Assembly (NCBI GenBank): GCA_963821505.1
Contig: CAWGEH010000008.1
Span: forward strand, 372,001-436,000
Reading direction: 5' to 3'
DNA: 64,000 bases
DNA from: VAZQ01 sp963821505
GTDB taxonomy: Bacteria; Pseudomonadota; Alphaproteobacteria; Rhizobiales; Xanthobacteraceae
Part shown: positions 1 through 10,715 of the stretch, in pieces
How the letters are laid out: every line of letters begins with the position of its first letter
Position numbering within the stretch: the first letter of the stretch is position 1
Notes under the pieces: generated by a model
Database searches by the model: none
Told to the model about the DNA's origin: nothing
Seen by the model: the letters and a program-made list of their open reading frames with translations, nothing else
Position numbers and translations under genes: made by a program

Positions 1-813
1 ACACACGATGCTGGAGAGGTTGGGAATGCTCTTATCGGCGTAGGCGGCGAGCACGGCGTCCGCCGTAAATCCGTTGTCCTTGACGTACTTGTCGAACGCC
101 TCCTGCAACGCGGTGATCTGCGCTTCCAGCGGACCCGCGACGCTGAACTGCAAGCCCGCGACCTTAGCGGGGGTGGGCGTCTTCTCGGCCGTGATCAGCG
201 TCGCTTTCCCGTCCCTCTTGAACGGGTAATTGAGCGCCGCGATCTCGTTCTTCTTGTAGAGAAAATTGTGATTGTCGCGCAGCTCTCGCGCTTCGCCGTG
301 GCCCGCCAGGATCAGCCCGATGTCGTTGGCTTTGTCGCGCGCCTCCTCGGTGTGCTCGCCCTTGCCCTTGAAGGCCTGCTCGAGCTTGTCCACGACGGCC
401 GGATTAGGCTCGCCGCCAACGCTGGCGGTGAACGACGCCGTGAAGGATTTGTAATAGCCGTCGACCCCATCGCCCAGAATGTCGTTGAACGTATTGTGCC
501 ACAGGCGCTCGACCTTGAACGGCCGCTTATCTTCCGGCGTGTTGTTGTCGATCTCGGATTTCAGGCCCCGAAAGAACTTCTTGATTCCGACGATGTGATC
601 GTTGTCGACATGGCTCACCATGACGAGGTTGATCGTCAGGCGATCGAGCTTGCGGTTCTTGCGGATCTTTTCCAGCCGCGGCTCGAGCGAGTCCTCATAG
701 ACGCGGCCGGGTCCGCCGTCGATCACCGCAAGCTTGGGCGCTGCCTTCGTTCCCCAGTGCAACAGCAGGCAGTCGCCTTCCTTGGCCGGCAGCGGTTCCA
801 GAGTGAGGATCAT
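1..813 (-). CDS. Metallo-beta-lactamase-fold protein (partial, C-terminus outside window)
   Basis: The reading frame is open from an ATG at 813 to the window edge, giving about 271 residues of an incomplete protein. It starts MILTLEPLPAKEGDCLLLHW and carries the metal-binding motif SHVDNDH (H68, D70, D72, H73), the HxDxDH signature of the metallo-beta-lactamase fold. There is no signal peptide, so a cytoplasmic hydrolase is likely. The start has a good GGGAGG ribosome site 5 nt upstream and lies 25 nt after the subtilase stop, so the two are probably one transcript. The N-terminus resembles ComEC/Rec2-like MBL proteins. Substrate unknown; a nuclease or nucleotide hydrolase role would be a guess. 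Confidence 0.8.
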   Translation of the reverse strand, partial: MILTLEPLPAKEGDCLLLHWGTKAAPKLAVIDGGPGRVYEDSLEPRLEKIRKNRKLDRLTINLVMVSHVDNDHIVGIKKFFRGLKSEIDNNTPEDKRPFKVERLWHNTFNDILGDGVDGYYKSFTASFTASVGGEPNPAVVDKLEQAFKGKGEHTEEARDKANDIGLILAGHGEARELRDNHNFLYKKNEIAALNYPFKRDGKATLITAEKTPTPAKVAGLQFSVAGPLEAQITALQEAFDKYVKDNGFTADAVLAAYADKSIPNLSSIVC

Positions 814-838
814 GCGGGCCTCCCGGAATTGGCCTTGG

Positions 839-2443
839 CTACACCGATTGCAGCGCCCGGAGCACGTCGACCAGGCCATGCCCTTGAAAGTATTTCTCGC
901 GGCCGAGATCGGTCGCGCTCTCGCACAGGATCTGCTTGATGCGCCGCGGATTGCCGAACAGCTCGCCATGGCGGGCGAGCAGCATTGCCGCTGCTCCGCT
1001 GACGAAAGGTGCCGCCATGCTGGTCCCGTCGAGCTCGTCATCGGCGTCCTCGAGTACCGGGCCTTTGATCTTCTCGCCCGGGGCGACCAGGTCCGGCTTG
1101 GCCCGGCCGTCGCCGGTCGGGCCGCGGCTGGAAAAGAAGCTGACGCCGTAGGTATGTGGCTTGATGCGATGCGTGGCCCCCACCGTAATTGCCTCTTGCG
1201 CATTGCCGGGATCGGTGATGGAGCAAAATACGAAATTGCCGAACCCGATTTCCTGCTCGTTCCAGCCCCGGTTGCCGGCGGCCGCCACCACCACGACACC
1301 GGAGCCCACCAGGTTGTCGCAGGCGACGCAGATCGGCGTAGAGCCGCAGGCATAGCTGCGCACCTCGTGCGGGATCGACAGGCTGATGTTGACGCCGTGA
1401 ATGACCTGCCTCATCCCCGTCGTTCGCCGGTTTGCGAACTGCACGTATTCGAGCGCCGCCAGAATCGCGAACTCGGTGCTCTCACGGTCCTCGTTGATCA
1501 CTCGGAGATCGTAGAGATTGATGTCGGGGCAGACGCCCTTCAGGATCTCCCTCTTTTCCTCTTGCTTGGCCTTGGGGTCTCGCCAGTCCGCGGCGAGGAT
1601 TCCGGCGACGTGAGTGCCGTGGCCGGATACCAGATTTTGGTCGCTTGGCACACGTCGAATGAGAGGCTCGATCAGGTTCCAATCCGGCTGCAGCTGCGCC
1701 TGTAGTTGATCTCCGATGAGTTCCAGGTTCCTGGGTGCGATCTGTTCGAAATCGGGCGCTTCAGCGCGGTCCGGCAGTGCCCGCAGAAGCTTCAGGATTG
1801 CCTCGATGGCGTTCTTTCTCTCCTCGGCGCCATCTGCAATGAGATCGAAACTTCGGATGTGCTCGATGTGCGTGAAGTCGAGGATCGCCAGCACGCGCGT
1901 CGGTCCCTTCGGCGATACGGCATGGTCCTTGAACGCCGGGTGCTTTGCAGCAATTCCGGAATCGATGATGGCCCAGGTGACGTTCTTGCAGGAAACGTTG
2001 AAGAGCCGGTTGGCAGCGTCCGCCTTGATCGTGCAGACGCCAGGCTCGGCGACCGCAAGTTGGGCCTTGCGATCGCGGAAAACGCGATGGATCAGGTGCG
2101 GCGGCCTCTTGCCGTCAGGGTCTGTCAACTTGAGAGCCCGCTTCGAAGCTACGCCCAGCTTGGGATCGAGCAGGCAGGGCAAGACATCCTGGGCCAGTGC
2201 CTCAACCGCAGTTCCGGCGATGACGTCGGCCTTGCCCTCGAGCCCAGCCTGGTAGCGTTCTTTGGTTTTGCCCCAATCGTCACAAAGGTGCTCGTCGCGC
2301 GCGGCCGCGAGAAATAGGCCGATCAGGGCGGCCAGCGGCGCGGCGTCCTTGATCTGTCGGACGTCGCGGTCCGACTTCTTGGATGAAGCGGTTCGTTGAT
2401 TCGTCTTTGGCTTAATAAGGCTTTCTTTGATCTCGGTTTCCAA
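839..2443 (-). CDS. Subtilisin-like serine protease (S8), no signal peptide
   Basis: The 534-residue protein has all three S8 catalytic blocks: D161 in WAIIDSGIA, H275 in SGHGTHVAG and S475 in DGTSMAAPF, plus the oxyanion Asn in AAAGNRG. About 114 residues separate D and H, far more than in secreted subtilisins, so there is a large insertion. The N-terminus (METEIKESLIKPKT) is charged and lacks a signal peptide, so the enzyme probably works in the cytoplasm. It starts 32 nt inside the upstream small gene and is followed 25 nt later by the MBL-fold gene. The order unknown protein - protease - MBL suggests a conflict or regulated-proteolysis module; this is inference. Confidence 0.85.
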   Translation of the reverse strand: METEIKESLIKPKTNQRTASSKKSDRDVRQIKDAAPLAALIGLFLAAARDEHLCDDWGKTKERYQAGLEGKADVIAGTAVEALAQDVLPCLLDPKLGVASKRALKLTDPDGKRPPHLIHRVFRDRKAQLAVAEPGVCTIKADAANRLFNVSCKNVTWAIIDSGIAAKHPAFKDHAVSPKGPTRVLAILDFTHIEHIRSFDLIADGAEERKNAIEAILKLLRALPDRAEAPDFEQIAPRNLELIGDQLQAQLQPDWNLIEPLIRRVPSDQNLVSGHGTHVAGILAADWRDPKAKQEEKREILKGVCPDINLYDLRVINEDRESTEFAILAALEYVQFANRRTTGMRQVIHGVNISLSIPHEVRSYACGSTPICVACDNLVGSGVVVVAAAGNRGWNEQEIGFGNFVFCSITDPGNAQEAITVGATHRIKPHTYGVSFFSSRGPTGDGRAKPDLVAPGEKIKGPVLEDADDELDGTSMAAPFVSGAAAMLLARHGELFGNPRRIKQILCESATDLGREKYFQGHGLVDVLRALQSV

Positions 2444-2867
2444 GAATTCGTTGCAGCGTGTCGGCTTTCTTGCTCTTGCAATTCAGAGCGTCGAGTTTCT
2501 TTTCGCTCCACCATCCCGTGAGCGGCAACACCACTCGCACCAGTTCGTCCAGGGAAAGCGTGACGGCGACGAAATTCTCCAGCGGCGAGACGTTGGGCGG
2601 TTTTCGGGTGCCCGCGAATGTGTCGGCCTTTGCCTCTCGCGTTTTACGATACTCCTTGATGCAGTTGTGCAGCACGAAACCGACCTCGACAGCACTGACG
2701 TCGTCGGTCGGCTCGATCAAGACGCGCACGGGCGCGCGAGGGTTTTTCGCAAACTCCGTCCACACATCGGAAACGATGTCTACATTCGGCGTGAAGCGCT
2801 CGATCACATCCTTTCGGACACGGCCCAGCAGGAAGTCGTCGACGACAGATTTCGGGATAACCACCAC
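2412..2867 (-). CDS. Unknown protein, first gene of the subtilase/MBL trio
   Basis: A 151-residue soluble protein that I do not recognise. It begins with GTG at 2867 behind GGAGAGG and reads MVVIPKSVVDDFLLGRVRKD. The middle contains EVGFVLHNCIKEYRKTREAK and the C-terminus is basic (CKSKKADTLQRILGNRDQRK). No membrane segment or signal peptide is visible. It overlaps the subtilase start by 32 nt, so the two are translationally coupled. In comparable protease/MBL loci, small first genes often encode a sensor, adaptor or inhibitor; nothing in this sequence decides between those. Base composition is visibly lower in GC than uvrB next door, which hints at horizontal acquisition of the trio. Confidence 0.65.
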   Translation of the reverse strand: MVVIPKSVVDDFLLGRVRKDVIERFTPNVDIVSDVWTEFAKNPRAPVRVLIEPTDDVSAVEVGFVLHNCIKEYRKTREAKADTFAGTRKPPNVSPLENFVAVTLSLDELVRVVLPLTGWWSEKKLDALNCKSKKADTLQRILGNRDQRKPY

Positions 2868-2974
2868 GCCTCTCCGTCAATGCAACGCTAGATAGGCGTA
2901 ACAAAATCATATAACTTTTGCGCGTGCAAGGCCAGTTGCTGCGTGGAGTAGAAAGCCCCCCGCCCGCTGCGACG

Positions 2975-5876
<2,902 letters not shown>

Positions 5877-6013
5877 CGCCGAAATATGGCGTCTCCCCTA
5901 TGATGAGAAAAGGGCGGAACAGGGTTCCGCACGATAATTCGGCATGCGCGGCTCGATCCGCGCATCTGTCCTGGTCGCGATGAGCGACGGACGGCGGGAA
6001 CAGGGAGGAGACC

Positions 6014-7009
6014 GTGCACCACACACGCGCGCTGACGCGGCGCCGATTGCTGCAGGCTTCGGGAGCAGGCGTGCTGCCGCTTCTCGCGGGCGTCCGGCCT
6101 GCCGAAGCGCAGGCCGCCTATCCGGGCCGGCCGGTCAAGGTCGTGATCCCCTATCCGCCGGCGGGCGGCGCCGACACCGTGGGCCGCATCCTGTTCCAAA
6201 AGCTCGGCGAGATGTGGGGCGCGCAATTCGTCATCGACAATCGCGGCGGCGCCGGCGGTACGATCGCGGCCGCGGCGGTGGCGAAGGCCGAGCACGACGG
6301 CCACACCATCATGTACGACGCCACCGCCTTCTCGGTGAATCCGTCGCTCTATCCGCGGCTGCCTTACGACACGGTGAAGGACTTCGAGCCGATCTTCCTG
6401 TCCGCGCTGATCACGAATCTGCTCGTGGTCAACAAGTCGGTCGAGGCGAAGAGCGTCGCCGACGTGATCGCGCTCGCCAAGGCGACGCCGGGCGGGCTCG
6501 ATTGGGCCTCCTCGGGCAACGGCACCGTGCAGCACCTCGCGCTCGAAATGTTCAAGCATCGGGCCGGCATCAAGCTCAATCACATCCCCTACCGCGGCGG
6601 CGGCCCGGTGCTCAACGACCTGATCGCGGGCCAAGTGAAGTTCTATTTCTCCAACGCCGCCGCCTCGATCGGCCACGTGCAGTCGGGCACGCTGAAATGT
6701 ATCGCGCATACCGGCCGCGGAAGGCTGGCGACGCTGCCCGACGTGCCGGCGGTGGCGGAGACGCTCCCGGGCTTCGAAGCCTATGAATGGCATGGCGTGT
6801 TCGCGCCGGCCGGAACCGCGCCGGGGATCATCGCCAAGCTCAACGCCGGCCTCAATGCGGTGCTGCGTCAGCCTGAGATCGCCGCGCGCCTCAAGCAGCT
6901 CAACGTCGAGTTCCGCGAGAACACGCCGGAGGACTTCCGCGCCTTCGTCGCCTCCGAGATCGACAAGTGGGGCAAGGTCGTGCGCGAGGCCAACATCAAG
7001 CTCGGATAG
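6014..7009 (+). CDS. Bug/TctC-family tripartite tricarboxylate transporter receptor
   Basis: A periplasmic solute-binding protein of 331 residues, starting with GTG or Met at 6014 behind GGGAGGAGACC. It carries a twin-arginine-type signal (RRRLLQASGAGVLPLLAG, cleavage after AEAQA), then the typical Bug core: YPGRPVKVVIPYPPAGGADT, the ligand-loop segment IDNRGGAGGT, and VKFYFSNAAASIGHVQSG. The family binds carboxylates or similar acids for TctAB permeases, but no permease is adjacent, so it is an orphan receptor. It is divergent from uvrB and convergent with the L,D-transpeptidase. Confidence 0.93.
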   Translation: MHHTRALTRRRLLQASGAGVLPLLAGVRPAEAQAAYPGRPVKVVIPYPPAGGADTVGRILFQKLGEMWGAQFVIDNRGGAGGTIAAAAVAKAEHDGHTIMYDATAFSVNPSLYPRLPYDTVKDFEPIFLSALITNLLVVNKSVEAKSVADVIALAKATPGGLDWASSGNGTVQHLALEMFKHRAGIKLNHIPYRGGGPVLNDLIAGQVKFYFSNAAASIGHVQSGTLKCIAHTGRGRLATLPDVPAVAETLPGFEAYEWHGVFAPAGTAPGIIAKLNAGLNAVLRQPEIAARLKQLNVEFRENTPEDFRAFVASEIDKWGKVVREANIKLG

Positions 7010-7027
7010 ACGTGACGCCGCCTCGGA

Positions 7028-7636
7028 TTACTGCTGCACGATCACCTTGGTCCCCACCGGCACCCGCCCGTAGAGATCCATGACCTGCTCGTTCACCAGC
7101 CGGAAGCAGCCGGACGACACCGCGTGGCCGATGGTCTCCGGCGCGTTGGTGCCGTGGATGCGGTAGACCGTGCCGCCGAGATAGAGCGCGCGCGCGCCCA
7201 TGGGATTGCCGGGGCCGCCGGCCATGAAGCGCGGTAGATAGGGCTGCCGCTCGATCATTTCCGCCGGCGGTGTCCAGTCCGGCCACTCCGCCTTGCGCGT
7301 GACCTTGAGCAGCCCGTTCCACTGGAAGCCGTCGCGCCCCACGCCGACGCCGTAGCGCAGCGCGACGTTGTTGGGCTGGATCAGGTAGAGGAAGCGCCGG
7401 GGCGTGTCGATGATGATGGTGCCGGGCGCTTCGCTGGTGCGGTAGAACACCGGCTGGCGGCGGTAGACCTCGGGCACGACCTTGTCCTCCGGCGCCGGCG
7501 CGCGGCCCGGCTCGGCGTCCTCGATGGTCGGCGTCATGGCGCGCAGCTCGAACGGCGTGCCGTGCTGCGCCCGGCCGGGCGTGGAGGCCAGGCAGGTCGC
7601 GAGCAGCGCGAGGAGGAGGAGAACAGGACGGCGCAT
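7028..7636 (-). CDS. L,D-transpeptidase (YkuD / ErfK-YbiS family)
   Basis: A 202-residue exported enzyme that forms 3-3 peptidoglycan cross-links or anchors proteins to the wall. I start it at 7636 because MRRPVLLLLALLATCLASTPGRAQ is a clear signal peptide; the frame stays open further upstream but that part has no protein-like features. The catalytic YkuD motif is present as IHGTNAPETIGHAVSSGCFR, with His and the nucleophilic Cys in SSGCFR. The N-terminal substrate region TIIIDTPRRFLYLIQ is standard. The stop lies 18 nt from the end of the convergent Bug gene. Confidence 0.93.
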   Translation of the reverse strand: MRRPVLLLLALLATCLASTPGRAQHGTPFELRAMTPTIEDAEPGRAPAPEDKVVPEVYRRQPVFYRTSEAPGTIIIDTPRRFLYLIQPNNVALRYGVGVGRDGFQWNGLLKVTRKAEWPDWTPPAEMIERQPYLPRFMAGGPGNPMGARALYLGGTVYRIHGTNAPETIGHAVSSGCFRLVNEQVMDLYGRVPVGTKVIVQQ

Positions 7637-7869
7637 GGTCGGCGCCGCAAAGGTGGCGTCAATTCCAGCCGAATGCAAGCGCCGCCGGCGCCCGCGGTGG
7701 GCTTTGTCCGCTATTCCCGGGGGGCTTTCCCCTGCGGGCTCCCATGGCGCTGAATGCCCGCAAGGGAGCCATGCGCGGCGAAAATTTGATGGCGGGTCGG
7801 TAGGTGGCTTTGCCAATCAACGCTATCTTACCGCGGCATCCAATGGATCGCAGCGCAAGGGAAACGCCA

Positions 7870-8593
7870 ATGTTCGACCTCTATTATTGGACCACCCCGA
7901 ACGGCCACAAGATCACGATCTTCCTCGAGGAGGCGGGCCTCGCCTACAACATCAAGCCGGTGAATATCGGGAAGGGCGAGCAGTTCAAGGCCGAATTTCT
8001 GACGGTGTCGCCGAACAACCGCATCCCCGCTTTGGTCGACCATGCGCCCGCGGGCGGCGGCAAGCCGATCGCGGTGTTCGAAGTCCGGCGCCATCCTGCT
8101 CTACCTCGCCGACAAGACCGGCCAGTTCCTGTCGCGGGATGTGCGCGCGCGCACCGACGCCATCCAGTGGCTGTTCTGGCAGATGGGCAACCTTGGGCCG
8201 ATGGCCGGCCAGAACAACCACTTCAACAATTACGCGGTGGAGAAGCTACCCTACGCGATGGACCGCTATCGCAACGAGGTCAACCGGCTCTACGGCGTGC
8301 TGAACCGGCGGCTGGCCGACCGCTCGTTCGTCGCCGGCGACTACTCGATCGCGGACATGGCGATCTATCCCTGGATCGTGCCGTATGAGCGCCAGGGCCA
8401 GAAGCTCGAAGACTTCCCGCACCTCAAGCGCTGGTTCGAGGCGATCCGCGCGCGGCCCGCGGTCGAGCGCGCCTACGAGAAAGCGAAAGCGGTCAATCCG
8501 AACCAGGGCGGCATCCGCACGGCGGAAGAGCGCGCGATCCTGTTCGGTCAGAACGCGGCCTCGGTCGAGCGCGCGGCCGCGCAGGCGAGGTGA
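7870..8593 (+). CDS. Glutathione S-transferase, YghU/YfcG type (single-base frameshift)
   Basis: The protein begins MFDLYYWTTPNGHKITIFLE with the Thr-Pro-Asn active-site motif of Nu-class GSTs, which often act as disulfide-bond oxidoreductases. It is read in two frames. The first covers the thioredoxin-like domain up to AVFE; the second resumes with SGAILLYLADKTGQFLSRD and the helical domain (SFVAGDYSIADMAIYPWI). At 8080-8085 the sequence is GAAGTC; deleting one A gives GAGTCC and the canonical E-S-G-A-I motif. Restored length is about 240 residues, normal for the family. I regard the shift as a likely sequence error. Confidence 0.85.
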
Positions 8594-8807
8594 CGCGCGC
8601 GCTGTTCACTGTTTCATCGACGGCGCCGCGAACCCGGTGCGCTCCCGCTCCCGGACGGTTCTCGGGCTCGTGTTTCCCCGAGATGGGAATTGATTGCTGA
8701 GGACCGCAGCGAAGCGCTGGCGGACGGCGGTGATCATACTGCGGCAGGGAGCGCGGGTGCTCCCCGCTAGCCGCAGGCTGTGATGGCCGGGAAAGTTCCG
8801 CGCCGCA

Positions 8808-8984
8808 TCATTTGCTCGCCGGCTGTGGCGGTGTTGGGGGACGCGTATCCGGAATCAACAGGCCGATCAAGACCGCGATTATCGGGTTCACAACGAGGCC
8901 ACCGGTCACTGCATCCAGCTCGTCGTCCCGCAGCTCTCGGTCCTGCAGGTCTTGAGTGCCTCTCGAGAAGGAGGTTTTCGTCAT
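8808..8984 (-). CDS. Double-glycine leader peptide P1 (putative exported peptide precursor)
   Basis: A 58-codon gene with a strong ribosome site (AAGGAG, 8 nt before ATG at 8984). The leader ends DRELRDDELDAVTGG, the acidic amphipathic leader and Gly-Gly cleavage site recognised by C39 peptidases. The predicted core (LVVNPIIAVLIGLL, then a Pro-rich tail ending QPASK) is hydrophobic and shares IAxLIGLL and a terminal xxSK with peptide P5 at the other end of the cluster. It is divergent from P2, with a perfect CRP-type palindrome between them. It is too short for routine gene calling. Function unknown; a bacteriocin-like or signalling peptide is inferred from the exporters nearby. Confidence 0.75.
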   Translation of the reverse strand: MTKTSFSRGTQDLQDRELRDDELDAVTGGLVVNPIIAVLIGLLIPDTRPPTPPQPASK

Positions 8985-9101
8985 GATCTTTCTCCTTGGT
9001 CAACGCGCACATATTGACGCGCTGCCACGATGCCCGGTGTGGCGGTCATCACGACTTTGCCTTTGCCGAGCAGAGCCGATCTGGTGACTAAACCGAAAAA
9101 T

Positions 9102-9117
9102 TGTGATGGCCGTCACA
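9102..9117. promoter_or_regulatory. Perfect CRP/FNR-family palindrome TGTGA-N6-TCACA
   Basis: The 16 bases TGTGATGGCCGTCACA match the CRP consensus in all ten specified positions. The site sits in the divergent region between P1 (minus) and P2 (plus), 129 nt before the P2 start. The same core, with C for T at one spacer base, occurs at 17898-17913 before P3. By arithmetic a fixed ten-base match is expected about 0.06 times in 64 kb of random sequence, so two copies in one locus are unlikely by chance. The regulator is not encoded here. Confidence 0.7.
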
Positions 9118-9245
9118 CGGCGTGGGATGCCCTGGGGGCAGAGTGGCGGCGACCTGAATCATCCGAAGATCACAAGGATTGGGTCATGTAGCGGCGCGAC
9201 TGCCCCTTTCAAATTGGAAATTCTCAAATCGAAGGAGCGAACATT

Positions 9246-9416
9246 ATGACCACCAGCAATCACGGGCGCGAACTGACGCACCGAATGGACGGACTGACCG
9301 CGGACGAACTTGAACATGTCTCGGGCGGAAAGCCGAATGCCGCCCCGAAAGACCCGCCGGTGCAGTATCTCACATTTAAGTTGGAAACGGCGATGATCTC
9401 AGGATATTCGCTGTGA
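9246..9416 (+). CDS. Double-glycine leader peptide P2
   Basis: A 56-codon gene starting at ATG 9246 after AAGGAG with 8 nt spacing. It reads MTTSNHGRELTHRMDGLTAD followed by ELEHVSGG, a double-glycine leader, and a 28-residue core that begins KPNAAPKDPP and contains YLTFKLETAMIS. Unlike P1 and P5 the core is not a simple hydrophobic helix, so the locus probably exports at least two kinds of peptide. It lies downstream of the CRP-type site at 9102. There is no cysteine, so disulfide or lanthionine bonds are excluded. Confidence 0.75.
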   Translation: MTTSNHGRELTHRMDGLTADELEHVSGGKPNAAPKDPPVQYLTFKLETAMISGYSL

Positions 9417-9874
9417 CCACTTTGCCCTCACGTCGTTGAGCGAAGCCACCGCCCTCCTGACATCCGTGCCGTAGGCCAGCAGGGTGAAGTTAAGCTCGGC
9501 ACGGTCGCTCGGGCAATGACCGTGTTGCGATGATCCCACATCGGCCCGCCCGTCTCGTTGCTATCTTGCGACGGTGAATGGCGCGCGTTGTTCGACAAGC
9601 CGAGGTAGAAAAAGCTGCGCGCTTGTCGTGGCTCAAACTCTACGTCGCGATCTTCCTCCCGGTAACGGTGTGCTCATGCTTGCCGCAGTCCTGAGAACGG
9701 GAGCATCCGCCCCGGTCGTACCCCCTTGATTGACCAATATCAAAGCCTACGGTAGTGGTGGGCGGGGGCGATGTGACGTAGCCGCGGGTACCTTACTCAC
9801 TGCCGAGGTTTGCCGCGGCAGCCTGCCGGCATACCGTCCGCTGCTGCCCCGCTTGCGATGGCACAGGCCTTATC
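9417..9874. other. 458-bp gene-free stretch with one possible FNR/FixK-type box
   Basis: I see no convincing reading frame. TTGACCAATATCAA at 9730-9743 matches the TTGA-N6-TCAA pattern of FixK/FNR boxes and lies about 130 bp before the next gene. One chance match of this eight-base pattern is expected in a window this size, so the support is weak. Confidence 0.35.
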
Positions 9875-10414
9875 ATGCGCAAGTTAATCGCAGCGCTCTG
9901 CTTCCTGACGTCTGTGCAGTTCACGAGCGCTACTGTTGCCCAGCAGTGGACGGAATATCGCCCCGCCGAGGCCCGCTTCCGTGTTGAGATGCCCGGAACA
10001 CCGGAGATTCATTCCGACACCATCCCGGAACTCGGGTCTCTCAAGTTCACGCAGGCAGTCGTGGAATTTGGAGATGGTTGGTTCACCGCCAGCTATGTCG
10101 ATATCCCGCCGGACCAGCTCAAGAATGCAAGCGCCAATGGCATTCTCGACACTGCTCGGGATACAACCATCAAATGGCTCGTCAACCGCAACGATAAATC
10201 GCGGCTTCGCAACGAGCGTCGCTTGATCACGAGCGGGTATCCGGCCCGCCATGTCGTTGCGGAAGTGCCTATCTTTGAAAGTATCTTTGTTCTTGCCGCG
10301 CGCTTCGTGTTTAATGGACGACAAGTGATCGCAATAACGTTCACGGGCCCTTCTGGGGCGGAGACGGGAGCGGATGCTTCGCGGTTCTTCGACTCATTAA
10401 CGTTTCAGTGGTGA
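9875..10414 (+). CDS. Secreted protein of unknown function
   Basis: A 179-residue protein with a signal peptide (MRKLIAALCFLTSVQFTSAT, cleavage near VAQQ). The mature part starts QQWTEYRPAEARFRVEMPG, the pattern of a small exported beta-rich family seen in rhizobia, followed by GWFTASYVDIPPDQ and a C-terminal ITFTGPSGAETGADASRFFD. No catalytic motif is evident. It sits between P2 and the HlyD-type gene in the same direction but with 301 nt to the latter, so membership of the export locus is possible but not shown. Confidence 0.7.
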   Translation: MRKLIAALCFLTSVQFTSATVAQQWTEYRPAEARFRVEMPGTPEIHSDTIPELGSLKFTQAVVEFGDGWFTASYVDIPPDQLKNASANGILDTARDTTIKWLVNRNDKSRLRNERRLITSGYPARHVVAEVPIFESIFVLAARFVFNGRQVIAITFTGPSGAETGADASRFFDSLTFQW

Positions 10415-10715
10415 GAACGATACTATTGCTGCTCCTCCGTCTGTGGTCAGGGTGTTCCATGGCTCTCCACGCCGGATCGAGCAACGGCGACAAGCCTCCG
10501 ACGGTTGACAGCATGGCCGCCAGCGAACACACTTTCACTCCACGCTGATGCGGATCCCGTGTGCCTTGGCGGTTGACCATATCCACACGACGGATGCGAT
10601 GGCCCGGGAGGCCGGGCGAGCGCAATGAGGTCGCGCGCCGGGCCGCCTCGATTTGCTTCGTGAACTCGCACGGAAGTACGCGTTCTGATGGAGTTGTCGT
10701 TAAATCGGTGGCAAC
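10415..10715. other. 301-bp gene-free stretch before the export genes
   Basis: No coding frame, repeat or recognisable operator was found. As the export genes begin at 10716, their promoter is likely here, but no clear -35/-10 pair can be pointed to. Confidence 0.3.

Noticed and set aside
9038..9053. Second CRP site (TGTGG-N6-TCACG) near P1
   Set aside because: Two consensus mismatches; too weak to list as a feature.
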